Of a DNA stretch of 64,000 nucleotides, positions 35,774-43,677 are shown in pieces (position 1 is the first letter of the stretch; each line of letters starts with the position of its first letter). The notes beneath the pieces were generated by a model. That model did no database searches. It had not been told where the DNA came from and worked only from the letters and a program-made list of their open reading frames with translations. Source of the stretch: JAJPKK01 sp963787675 (GTDB lineage: Bacteria > Pseudomonadota > Alphaproteobacteria > Rhizobiales > Xanthobacteraceae); the NCBI GenBank assembly GCA_963787675.1, contig CAWBDV010000004.1, positions 186,001-250,000 on the forward strand, in the 5' to 3' direction. Both the position numbers and the translations under genes were made by a program.

Positions 35774-36292
35774 TCAACGCTTCAGGGCCTGCGGCGACGT
35801 CGAACGCACGCTGGCGCTCGCCTCGCCTTTCCCGTCCCGGACCTTGACCGCTTGTTCCGTCAGTACCTCCGCGGCCCTGGTGAGGTAGTCCGTGATGACC
35901 GCGAACTCGGCGGCATCGTACGTCGACAACAACCTCGCCATTTCGACACTCAGCCCGCCGTAGAGCCGGTCCACTTCACGAATCTTGGCCGAGACGGCAC
36001 GAACGGTCACGCGCCGGCGATCACCGGGATCGCGTTCGCGCTTCACATATCCGGGTGCCTCGAGACGGTCGATCAATGCGGTCATCGCGGCGCCGGTGAG
36101 CCCCGCATGCGCTGCCAATTCCCCCGCGGACATCGCTTTCTCACCGAGGAGGCGAAGCACCTTCACGTCGGTCGCGTGCAGGCCGAGTCGCTGGGCGATC
36201 GCCTCATGGAAGAGCACCACCCGCGCGGCAAAATCCCGAACCAGCGGAATGTACAGGTCCATCCGTTGGCTTGACACCGGCTTCTGTTTCAT
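35774..36292 (-). CDS. MarR-family transcriptional regulator
   Basis: A 172-residue winged-helix regulator. The HTH is MSAGELAAHAGLTGAAMTALIDRLEAPGYVKRERDPGDRRRVTVRA, the classical MarR recognition helix and wing with DxR-R. The helical N- and C-termini form the dimer. It is divergent from an alpha/beta hydrolase gene, and a perfect palindrome (36309-36337) lies in the gap, so it likely represses itself and the hydrolase until a ligand binds. Confidence 0.92.
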   Translation of the reverse strand: MKQKPVSSQRMDLYIPLVRDFAARVVLFHEAIAQRLGLHATDVKVLRLLGEKAMSAGELAAHAGLTGAAMTALIDRLEAPGYVKRERDPGDRRRVTVRAVSAKIREVDRLYGGLSVEMARLLSTYDAAEFAVITDYLTRAAEVLTEQAVKVRDGKGEASASVRSTSPQALKR

Positions 36293-36308
36293 TTAGATCG
36301 CCTGATAA

Positions 36309-36337
36309 TTAGATCATCTAAATATCAGATGATCTAA
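36309..36337. promoter_or_regulatory. Perfect 11-bp inverted repeat, probable MarR operator
   Basis: TTAGATCATCT and AGATGATCTAA are exact inverse copies separated by AAATATC. The site lies between the marR start (36292) and the hydrolase start (36382). A further half-site TTTAGATC overlaps the marR start at about 36293-36300. Symmetry, AT-richness and position fit a MarR dimer site. Confidence 0.85.
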
Positions 36338-36381
36338 CCACTAGATGCCACAAAGCCTTCGGTTTTCAAAGGAGATTTCCC

Positions 36382-37179
36382 ATGCCCGCGCTTGATACCC
36401 AGGGAATATCGCTCCACTACGAGCTTTTCGGAGACCGCCGCAAGCCGCCGGTCCTGCTGATCGCCGGATTGGGGGGCGCCGGCGCAAGTTTTGGCGCACA
36501 GGTCGAACGCTTCGCTGCCGACCACTTCGTCGTCCTTCCCGATCACCGCGGCACCGGCGAGACCACGCGGGCGAACGACGGCTACACGATCGCGCAGCAT
36601 GCAGCGGACATGGCCTCGCTCATCGAACATCTCGAACTTGGGCCGACGCATCTTGTCGGCACCTCGACCGGCGGCGCGATCGCGCAACTGATGGCGCTTG
36701 ATCACCCGACGACGGTGCGCACCGTCACCATGGCCTCATCCTTCGCGCGGCCTGATCCTTTTCTGCGGCGCGAGTTCGCGCTGCGCCGCAAGCTGGTGGC
36801 GGAAGCGGACATGCGTACGGTCTACACCTGCTATGCGCTGTTCCTGTTCTCGCCGCATTACGCGAGCCGCAACGCGAAGCAGATCGATGCCTGGATCGAC
36901 CGCATCGCGGCGCTGCCGCCGGAACGGGAGATTGCCGTCAAACGGATCGACATGATCATGGCACACGATGCATTCGCGCGGCTCGGCGACATCCGTCAGC
37001 CGGTGTTCGTCATCTGCGGCGACCAGGATTTCTGCACGCCGCTCTATCTCTCGGAGGAAATCGCTCAGGCAATCCCCGGCGCCGAACTCACGGTCCTGCC
37101 TGGCGGTGGTCATTTCATTCACATGGAGCAGGAAGAGCGCTTCTTCTCGAAGGTGTGCGCCTTCATCGATCGACGTTGA
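36382..37179 (+). CDS. Alpha/beta hydrolase (lactonase/esterase type)
   Basis: A 265-residue cytoplasmic hydrolase. The oxyanion region is LLIAGLGGAGASFG; the nucleophile Ser is in LVGTSTGGAIAQ; the acid is in VFVICGDQDFCTP; the catalytic His in LPGGGHFIHMEQ. DHRGTGETTRANDGYTIAQHAADM is close to 3-oxoadipate enol-lactonase-like and RutD-like proteins. AAAGGAGAT precedes the ATG. Probably controlled by the divergent MarR repressor. Confidence 0.88.
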   Translation: MPALDTQGISLHYELFGDRRKPPVLLIAGLGGAGASFGAQVERFAADHFVVLPDHRGTGETTRANDGYTIAQHAADMASLIEHLELGPTHLVGTSTGGAIAQLMALDHPTTVRTVTMASSFARPDPFLRREFALRRKLVAEADMRTVYTCYALFLFSPHYASRNAKQIDAWIDRIAALPPEREIAVKRIDMIMAHDAFARLGDIRQPVFVICGDQDFCTPLYLSEEIAQAIPGAELTVLPGGGHFIHMEQEERFFSKVCAFIDRR

Positions 37180-37193
37180 GGAGATGCAACCAC

Positions 37194-37934
37194 TCATAAG
37201 AATGAGCGAGCGATGAGGTACGCGCCCAGCACGAGCATGCCCGCGAAGAACCACTGCCGGAATGCCGCCGGAGAGAGCCGTAGCCGTACGGCCTGGCCGA
37301 TCCACATGCCCGCGAACGCCGCGGCCAGGGCCGTGAGCGGCATGGCGGCCATCGAGATGGTGAGACTGCCTGCCGCCGCGACGTTGACCGCCAATGCGAG
37401 CGTGGACACGGTGAAGGACAGACCGAGCGCCTGAATGAGGTGTTCCTTTTCAAGTCCGATGGCTTGGAGGTAGGGCACTGCCGGAATCACGAACACGCCT
37501 GTCGCCGCGGCGATCACCCCGGTGATCCCCCCGATCACGGGACCCAGCAACGGTTCCCGCTCTCGCGGAATGTGCATGTGGATGGCGAAGAGGCCGGTGC
37601 CGGCGTAGAGCATCAAGGCGACGCCGAGCAGTACTATCCCATCTCGCGCGTGCGCTCCGGTCATCAAGCCGATCCCGGCCCAGGTGCCGAGGCATATGGC
37701 AAGCATCATCGGCCAGAGCCGCGCTGCAGCCGTCCGCAGCGACGGACCGATGGCCATCTGCCAGAGATTCGTGAACAGGGACGGCAGGATCAAAATCGCC
37801 GCGGCTTCGATCGGCGGCATGACAATGGCGAGCAGTCCCATGGCGATGGTCGGCAGCCCGAGCCCGATCACGCCTTTGACAAAACCGGCCAACGCGAACA
37901 CCGCCGCGACGAAGATCAATGTTGTGTCCATCAT
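37194..37934 (-). CDS. TauE/SafE-family sulfite/anion exporter
   Basis: A 246-residue membrane protein with about eight helices (FVAAVFALAGFVKGVIGLGLPTIAMGLLAIVM; then VIGGITGVIAAATGVFVIPAVPYLQAIGL). The GFVKGVIGLG and GxxTGVIAAATG segments are the paired family motifs. Members export sulfite, sulfoacetate or other organic anions. It is divergent from the LysR gene with 87 bases between and is a likely LysR target. Confidence 0.88.
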   Translation of the reverse strand: MMDTTLIFVAAVFALAGFVKGVIGLGLPTIAMGLLAIVMPPIEAAAILILPSLFTNLWQMAIGPSLRTAAARLWPMMLAICLGTWAGIGLMTGAHARDGIVLLGVALMLYAGTGLFAIHMHIPREREPLLGPVIGGITGVIAAATGVFVIPAVPYLQAIGLEKEHLIQALGLSFTVSTLALAVNVAAAGSLTISMAAMPLTALAAAFAGMWIGQAVRLRLSPAAFRQWFFAGMLVLGAYLIARSFL

Positions 37935-37980
37935 CGCGTCAATCTGGCCGCGGGCGGTGCCCCTCGCAATGCGGAGGTTA

Positions 37981-37995
37981 CGAAGTTAGGCTTCG
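37981..37995. promoter_or_regulatory. Short palindrome in LysR/TauE divergent gap
   Basis: CGAAG-TTAGG-CTTCG, a 5-bp-arm inverted repeat between the divergent starts. Position fits a LysR recognition site, but the arms are short and the consensus T-N11-A is not decisive. Confidence 0.35.
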
Positions 37996-38021
37996 GAAAA
38001 TCCATAGCCAGGAGCAGTCGC

Positions 38022-38915
38022 ATGCGTTTCGATCTGGTCGATCTGCAGCTTTTCCTCCATGTTGCCGAGGCGCGCAGCATCACCCACGGGGCCGAACGGG
38101 CCAATCTCGCGCTCGCCTCCGCCAGCGCGCGCATCAACGGCATGGAGGAGATGATCGGCGTCCCGTTGCTGGTGCGCGATCGCCGCGGCGTATCGCTCTC
38201 GCCCGCCGGGCAATGCCTTGTCGAGCACGCCCGGCTGATCGTGGAACAAGCCCGGCGCATGCGCGGCGAACTCGGCTCCTATGCGCGCGGCTTGTCCGGG
38301 AGCGTCCGCCTGCTGTCGAACACGGCGGCGCTGAGCGAGCACCTGCCGCGTGCCCTGGCGTCTTTTCTCGCCGCCTACCCGACGATCAGTGTCGATGTCG
38401 AGGAACGCGAGAGCGTCGACATCGGCGCGCTCATCGCTTCCGGCGCAGCCGATATCGGCATCGGCTCCGAGGCGGCATTGTCGGAGGCGGTCGAGCGATT
38501 CCCGTTCCGAGACGACAGTCTGGTGCTCATCTTCCCGCGCGGCGACGCGCACGGTAGGGCGCGGAAACTCGGACTCGCTGACGTCGTCGGGCGCGATTTC
38601 ATCGGTCTCGCTCGCGACAGCGCGCTGCAGCGGCATCTCGCCGAATACGCCGCCCGGCTCGGTGCGATGATGAAAGTTCGCGCCCGCGTGGTCGGCTTCG
38701 ATGCCGTTTGCCTGATGGTCGAGACCGGAGCCGGCATCGGCGTCGTGCCGGAGGCAGCGGCCAAGCGGTGCCGGCGCACCATGAAGATCGAAATCGTGGC
38801 GTTGCGCGATACATGGGCGCGGCGGCGCCTCGTCATCTGCGTCCGACAGCTTCGATCCCTGCCGATCGCGGCACGGCGCCTCGTCGAGCATTTGCGGGCG
38901 GCTGGCGCCGGCTGA
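38022..38915 (+). CDS. LysR-family transcriptional regulator
   Basis: A 297-residue LTTR: N-terminal HTH FDLVDLQLFLHVAEARSITHGAERANLALASASARINGMEE, then GVPLLVRDRRGVSLSPAG. The effector domain is LRLLSNTAALSEHLPRALAS-like (LLSNTAALSEHLPRALASFL), with GIGVVPEAAA near the end. ATG 38022 follows AGGAG and begins the conserved HTH. A short palindrome, CGAAG-TTAGG-CTTCG (37981-37995), lies upstream. Probably regulates the divergent TauE/SafE gene. Confidence 0.92.
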   Translation: MRFDLVDLQLFLHVAEARSITHGAERANLALASASARINGMEEMIGVPLLVRDRRGVSLSPAGQCLVEHARLIVEQARRMRGELGSYARGLSGSVRLLSNTAALSEHLPRALASFLAAYPTISVDVEERESVDIGALIASGAADIGIGSEAALSEAVERFPFRDDSLVLIFPRGDAHGRARKLGLADVVGRDFIGLARDSALQRHLAEYAARLGAMMKVRARVVGFDAVCLMVETGAGIGVVPEAAAKRCRRTMKIEIVALRDTWARRRLVICVRQLRSLPIAARRLVEHLRAAGAG

Positions 38916-38962
38916 TGGGATCGGCCGCAAGACGACAGTCTTTTTCCATATTGACAGCATAT

Positions 38963-38975
38963 TGTCATTATGACA
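38963..38975. promoter_or_regulatory. Palindrome overlapping the marR-DUF1398 promoter
   Basis: TGTCAT-T-ATGACA is a perfect palindrome. TTGACA at 38951-38956 is a consensus -35 box, and a weak TACATT -10 lies at 38976-38981, so the palindrome sits between promoter elements. The ATG at 38986 is so close that the transcript may be leaderless. Likely autoregulation by the following MarR protein. Confidence 0.65.
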
Positions 38976-38985
38976 TACATTGATC

Positions 38986-39450
38986 ATGACAACGCTCACC
39001 AACACCGCCGCCCTGCTGCCGCTGATCGTGGCTGACATTTTCGAGCTGGCGGGCCGATTCCGCGACAACGGCGATGCCATTGCGCAAACCGTGGGCCAGA
39101 CACAGGCGCGCTGGCAGGTGATGAGCGCGGCGTCCGCCGGTCCGCGGACGGTGCCTCAGATCGCCCGCCGGCTCGGGGTCAGCCGGCAGAGCGTCCAGCG
39201 CATCGCCGACCTGCTGGTGGCGGAGGACTGGGCGACGTTCGAGGCCAACCCCGATCATCGCGGCTCGCCCTATCTTGTCCTCAACAAGCGCGGCAGCGCG
39301 GCCCTCGCGAAGCTCACGGCGGCAGCTGCGGCCTACCACACCCGCCTCGCGCATCACCTCGCAGGCACCGATGTCGGTGCCATCCACCGCGGCCTGCGCC
39401 GACTCCTCGACGCGACCGCCAACCGCTCAACCGAAGGAGACCTGCCATGA
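38986..39450 (+). CDS. MarR-family winged-helix regulator
   Basis: A 154-residue regulator with helix-turn-helix TVPQIARRLGVSRQSVQRIADLLVAEDWATFEANPDHRGSPYLVLNKRG, a MarR-type wing. The first 45 residues (LIVADIFELAGRFRDNGDAIAQTVGQTQARWQVM) are the dimerisation helix. ATG 38986 is preferred to an upstream TTG. The stop overlaps the DUF1398 start (ATGA at 39447-39450), so the two are coupled. Confidence 0.9.
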   Translation: MTTLTNTAALLPLIVADIFELAGRFRDNGDAIAQTVGQTQARWQVMSAASAGPRTVPQIARRLGVSRQSVQRIADLLVAEDWATFEANPDHRGSPYLVLNKRGSAALAKLTAAAAAYHTRLAHHLAGTDVGAIHRGLRRLLDATANRSTEGDLP

Positions 39451-39842
39451 ACACCGAGACGATCGTCGAATGCATGAAGCTGAGCTTCGCCAACACGCCG
39501 TTCCCGGCGGTGGTGCAGAAGCTCGCCGGGGCCGGGGTGCACGCCTACACCGCCGACCTGATGGCGTTGCGCAAAACGTACTACGGCGTGGAGCGGGAGA
39601 ACGTCGACGAGCCGATGCCGCTGACGCAAAGCCCGTCCATCGCACCGAAGTTCGACAGCGCGAGTGTGGAGACTGCTGTGCGCGCCATCCAGCGCGGCGA
39701 GCTCGGCTATGCCGAATTCCTGCGGCAGATCATGCGCGCCGGCTGCGCGAGCTATCGGGTCTTCATCGACGGGCGCAAGGCGATGTACTTCGGCCGCGAC
39801 GGCGACTTCTACACCGAGCCGTTCCCAGCGCGGGACAAGTGA
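39447..39842 (+). CDS. DUF1398 family protein
   Basis: A 131-residue cytoplasmic protein matching the DUF1398 pattern: TPFPAVVQKLAGAGVHAYTADLMALRKTYYG, then AVRAIQRGELGYAEFLRQIMRAGCASYRVFIDGRKAMYFGRDGDFYTEPFP. In enterobacteria the family member YdfO-like or phage-derived protein is uncharacterised. Coupled to the MarR gene upstream and probably under its control. Function unknown. Confidence 0.85.
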   Translation: MNTETIVECMKLSFANTPFPAVVQKLAGAGVHAYTADLMALRKTYYGVERENVDEPMPLTQSPSIAPKFDSASVETAVRAIQRGELGYAEFLRQIMRAGCASYRVFIDGRKAMYFGRDGDFYTEPFPARDK

Positions 39843-39865
39843 ACCTGGTCGCGCGGCCCAACGTC

Positions 39866-39955
39866 CGTAGGGTGTGCAAAGCGCGGACTTGTCCGTGCGT
39901 GCGCACGATGCAGAACGGGGCTGGAGGGGCGCACGCCTTCGCGTTGCGCCCCTCA
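39866..39955. repeat. Dispersed element C (copy 2)
   Basis: CGTAGGGTGTGCAAAGCGCG followed by GACTTGTCC and the GTGCGCAC arm. It then diverges into GGGGCGCAACGC-type sequence. It lies just after DUF1398 and before the amidohydrolase end. Confidence 0.8.
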
Positions 39956-39967
39956 TTGTCTGTATCG

Positions 39968-41206
39968 CTACGGCGCGTGCGAGCGGTCGACCGGAACGCC
40001 GCGCAGGTAAACGGACGCGATGCGCCGCGTGTTGGTGATGTCGTCGAGCGGGTTTGCGTCGAGCACGATAAAGTCGGCGCTCTTGCCGGCCTCGAGCGTC
40101 CCCGCGTCGTTCATCCGCAGGAACGCGGCACCGTTCTTCGTCGCCGACACGATGACCTGCATCGGCGTCATCCCGGCCTTCACCATATCCAGCATCTCCA
40201 CATGCGGCGCCCACGGCGTGTTGCCGTCAGTGCCGAGAATGATGGTGACGCCGGCCGCATTCAGCTTTGCGAGATTGCGAGCCTAGATGCCGTAGAACTC
40301 CTGCGCCTTCGGGCGGTCGGTGTTCTCCTCCTCGACCTTCTGCATCTCGGCGGCAGGCAGGCTCGCTTTGAGCCAGGAAACATCGACCTTGACGCCGCGG
40401 TCGGGCAGGTTCGGATTGACCACGAGATTGGGGTGCTGCTTAACGAGCGCCATGAATTCGTCGTCGACGTCGCGATCGCGAACGCTATGGGCGAAGGCGT
40501 CGACGTTGGCGCGCAGCAGTCCCTTTGCATCCGAGAGGTTGAAAATGTGCGCAGTGACGCGCAGCCCGTTCTTGTGCGCCTCGTCAATGACCGCGCCATA
40601 AAGCTCCGGCGTCAGCTTCTGGTATTTGCCGTCGCGATCGTCGACCCAGATCTTCACGATGTCGACTTTGTGGGCGAGAAGTTCCTGCACCGCCTTGCGC
40701 CCCTCCGCCTCGGTGTTGATCCAGATCGGAGCCGTGGTCCGGCCGGGCTCGGGCCGCGTAATGCCGTGCCAGGCGGTGAATACCCGCGCCATGCCGGGAG
40801 TGGTCTCGCCCCGCATCTTGAGCTCGGCTTCGGTCTCGTCGGTGCCCATGCTGAGCGCCGCGCTCACGCCATAATAGGCGCGCCGCGTCAGGTCTCGCAC
40901 CAGCGCCTCGCGGGTTTGGCTGAGATGCGTGTGCGTATCGATGATCGCCGGCATCACCGTCTTGCCGGCGAGATTGACGTGCGCCGCGCCGGCCGGAACA
41001 CGAACCTCGGCGGCCGGGCCCACCTGGGTGATCCGGGCGCCTTCAACGACGATCGTCGCATTCTCGATCGTCCGGCCATCGCCCACGATGACGCGCACGC
41101 CTTCGAACGCGGTGGCGCCGCTCGGCGCCTGGGCATGTCCTGGAACGGCAAACCCGCCGACAGCGACAAGCGCTGCTGCGGCGGCAATAGATTTCATTCT
41201 GTGCAT
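39968..41206 (-). pseudogene. Secreted amidohydrolase (imidazolonepropionase-like), in-frame TAG
   Basis: A protein of about 412 residues with a signal peptide (AAAAALVAVGGFAVPGHAQ) and metal-dependent hydrolase motifs: AIIDTHTHLSQ (HxH), VDIVKIWVDDRDG and RVTAHIFN. A TAG at 40283-40285 follows QEFYGI. The same frame then continues ARNLAKLNAAGVTIILGTDGNTPW (the catalytic GTD) and MVKAGMTPMQVIVSATKNGA to the true stop at 39968. A CAG to TAG change explains it. Without the last 105 residues the metal-binding Asp is missing. Start at 41206 follows GGAGG. Confidence 0.85.
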
Positions 41207-41394
41207 TTGGTCCTCCCGGTACTATCGATTGGCTCGCGATTTGGCCGGAGCGTAGCGTTTGCGTCGGCCAAGGGGAAGATGCCGCGCGGCACCTGCGGGC
41301 GAGCGGGCATCAGGTGAGATAAATGAATCTTGCGGTGTCTTTCACGACGGATTTCCCACTAATGTGTCACCGCGGGTCCATAGGGAGGTGAAGT

Positions 41395-42261
41395 TTGCAA
41401 TTGATCTGGCCATGGCAGGATAGGAGCCACCGATTTTCCCCGCTCAAGGCGAGTGCCTTCGCGCTCATGTTCGTGCCGGCCATTTGGCTGATCTACGATT
41501 ATCGAACCGGAGAATTCGGCATCTATCCGCTGTCGCTCGGTGGGTTGACGTTTTGGTCGGGCCTCTGGGCGACGGAAGTCCTACTTCTGGCCCTGGCGAT
41601 AACGCCGGCAGCTAAGATTTTTCGCTGGGGCGCCTTGATCGATGTTCGCCGCATCGTGGGAGTCGGGGCTCTCGTCTATACGCTGCTCCATATCGTCGCG
41701 TATTTCGCGTTGCGGTTCTGGAACTTCAGCTTGATCGCCAATGAAATGGCGACGCGGCTCACATTGATCATCGCAACTCTCTCGACGCTGGGTCTGATTG
41801 CGCTGGGCGTGACGTCGGTCGACGCCGCGGTCAGGCGCATGGGGGCAAAGGGCTGGCAGCGGCTCCACAACGCCGTCTACGTGCTGGCAGGATTGGTGCT
41901 GCTTCACTTCCTGCTTTCGCCCGGTATCTTTCCGGAACAATACTTGATGAGCGGACTGTTCTTCTGGCTGATGGCGTGGCGAGTGCTGGACCGCTATGGG
42001 CGCGGCACTGACGAGAAGGCGCTCGCAATACTCGCCGTGACGTCAGCCCTGTTTGCGGCATTGCTTGAAGCCGGCTGGCAATGGGCCCGGCGCGGCTATG
42101 AACCGGCGGGCACGCTCGCCAACAACTTCACGCTCGATCTGGGCGTTCCGCCGGCCTGGCAGATTCTGGGGCTCGGGCTTCTGGTCGCGCTCGTCGCTGC
42201 CGCGATCCGATACGCGCCGCACTTCAGGGCGGGCGGCATGGAAGTGCGCAAAGCCGGATAA
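41395..42261 (+). CDS. Ferric-reductase-like/MsrQ-like haem membrane protein
   Basis: A 288-residue protein with about seven transmembrane helices. RIVGVGALVYTLLHIVAYFALRFW and GWQRLHNAVYVLAGLVLLHFLLS place His residues as in the ferric reductase-like domain and MsrQ, which carry two b haems. Starts TTG at 41395, chosen because AGGGAGGTG precedes it by the right distance. The MsrP partner is absent. The C-terminal extension (about 90 residues with two more helices) is longer than MsrQ. Confidence 0.75.
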   Translation: MQLIWPWQDRSHRFSPLKASAFALMFVPAIWLIYDYRTGEFGIYPLSLGGLTFWSGLWATEVLLLALAITPAAKIFRWGALIDVRRIVGVGALVYTLLHIVAYFALRFWNFSLIANEMATRLTLIIATLSTLGLIALGVTSVDAAVRRMGAKGWQRLHNAVYVLAGLVLLHFLLSPGIFPEQYLMSGLFFWLMAWRVLDRYGRGTDEKALAILAVTSALFAALLEAGWQWARRGYEPAGTLANNFTLDLGVPPAWQILGLGLLVALVAAAIRYAPHFRAGGMEVRKAG

Positions 42262-42332
42262 CGCGGAACGATCTGCGCTCTACCCCGCGCCGACGAATCA
42301 TCGAGCGGATCAAAGCGAAATCCGACGACGGC

Positions 42333-42503
42333 TTAATCGTTCCAGACCTGGAGGGTCGGCTTCGGCGAGTATCGCTCGATATGCACGTCGAGGACCTGCC
42401 GTCCTCTCGACAGATAGCGCAGGCTATCAAGCTCGACCGTGCCGTCTTTGCCCTCTATCGCCAGCGCATTGTCGACCAGCTCTTTGAATTGATCCCACGT
42501 CAT
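42333..42503 (-). CDS. Unannotated 56-residue protein
   Basis: Found by reading the gap between two larger genes. On the minus strand ATG 42501-42503 is preceded by GGAGG at ideal spacing. The product begins MTWDQFKELVDNALAIEGKD, continues TVELDSLRYLSRGRQVLDVH and ends TLQVWND with TAA at 42333-42335. The first half is an amphipathic helix. The composition is that of a real protein. No family recognised. Confidence 0.65.
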   Translation of the reverse strand: MTWDQFKELVDNALAIEGKDGTVELDSLRYLSRGRQVLDVHIERYSPKPTLQVWND

Positions 42504-42595
42504 CGGTCGACCTCCGATCGATCCGCGACAATACCGGCGTGCCGGAACGCCACGACACTACCTCTTTTCGATCGGTTCGGCAGCATTTCTGCGCT

Positions 42596-43579
42596 TCACT
42601 GAACCGCGATATTCATCGCCTTCACGACCGGCAGCCACTTGGCGACTTCGCTCGCCATGAAACGCGTCACCTCATCGGGCGACATCTTTTTCGTCTGCAC
42701 CGTTTCGACCGCGAGATGCTCGCGGACCTTCGGTATGTCCATGGCGCGGTTCACTTCGCGATTGAGCGCGGCGACGACGTCCTTGGGGAGGCCGGCAGGT
42801 CCGGACAACGCATACCAGGTGGTGACGACAAGCTCCGGATAGCCAAGCTCGACCAGCGTCGGCACGTCAGGCAACTCCGGCACGCGCGCGGCTGAGGACA
42901 CCGAAAGCGCGCGCAGCTCGCCGGCGCGGATATGCGACAGCGTCGTCGACAGCGTCATGCTGCCCACTTTCACGTGACCGGCAACCAGATCGAGAATGGC
43001 CGCTCCTCCGCCGCGGTAGACCACGTGGACGAGCTTGATCTTCTCCTTCGCGGCGATGTACTCGGCGACGACGTTGCCGACCGAGCCGATGCTCGGCGAC
43101 ACGTATTCGATGCCGCCCGGCTCGCGCCGCATCATGTCCAGCAAGTCCCTGAATGATTTCGCCGGCGAGGAGGCGTGAACGACGAACACGTTGGGCGGTC
43201 CGCCGAGATAGGCGATGTGAGTGAAGTCGCGCACTGGATCGAAGTTCGCGCTTTTCGGGTTCATCGCCGGCGCCAGAACATGCGACGGCAGTCCGGAGGC
43301 GATCAGGGTGTAGCCGTCGGGCTCGCTATGGGCCACCGCCTCGTCGGCAATGAGGCCGCCGCCGCCGGTGCGGTTCTCGACAACGAATTGCTGCCCGAAC
43401 GCCCGGCTTAGCTGCTCGCCGAACACGCGGGCGAGAAGATCGGTGGCGCCGCCGGCCGAATATGGAACCACGATCTTCACCGGCTTCGTCGGCCATTCGG
43501 CCGCGCGCCCACAGTCGCCGGCAAAGACGGTCGCCGCCGCCGCGACAACCGCGGCAATTCCTCCGAAGGGGCGTCTCAT
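42596..43579 (-). CDS. TctC-type tripartite tricarboxylate transporter binding protein
   Basis: A 327-residue periplasmic protein (signal RRPFGGIAAVVAAAATVFAGDCGRA). The family pattern is WPTKPVKIVVPYSAGGATDLLARVFGEQLSRAFGQQFVVENRTGGGG, followed by GLPSHVLAPAM and LVHVVYRGGGAAILDLVAGHV. Such orphan binding proteins, without TctA/TctB, are numerous in Bradyrhizobium- and Bordetella-like genomes and bind carboxylates. Divergent from the UbiD operon, whose acid substrate it may scavenge (inference). Confidence 0.92.
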   Translation of the reverse strand: MRRPFGGIAAVVAAAATVFAGDCGRAAEWPTKPVKIVVPYSAGGATDLLARVFGEQLSRAFGQQFVVENRTGGGGLIADEAVAHSEPDGYTLIASGLPSHVLAPAMNPKSANFDPVRDFTHIAYLGGPPNVFVVHASSPAKSFRDLLDMMRREPGGIEYVSPSIGSVGNVVAEYIAAKEKIKLVHVVYRGGGAAILDLVAGHVKVGSMTLSTTLSHIRAGELRALSVSSAARVPELPDVPTLVELGYPELVVTTWYALSGPAGLPKDVVAALNREVNRAMDIPKVREHLAVETVQTKKMSPDEVTRFMASEVAKWLPVVKAMNIAVQ

Positions 43580-43677
43580 GTTTTTCTCCCTGGCCGTAGC
43601 AGCACTGGATAATCGATCCTCCCGGCGCCTGCCGCAATCTGATATGTGTCGTGCCGTCCCCGCATCGGGGAAGCGGA

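Noticed and set aside
33312..35777. Very long open frame on the minus strand (about 820 codons)
   Set aside because: It mirrors the molybdenum hydroxylase gene exactly. The translation is low-complexity Arg/Ala/His/Asp typical of antisense frames in high-GC DNA.
33414..41206. Reassignment of TAG to an amino acid
   Set aside because: TAG is the normal terminator of other genes here (for example acs at 15705 and the hypothetical gene at 20924), so the two internal TAG codons are more simply mutations or errors.
41395..42261. Definite msrQ
   Set aside because: No msrP next to it and the protein has a longer C-terminus, so only a general haem membrane family call is made.
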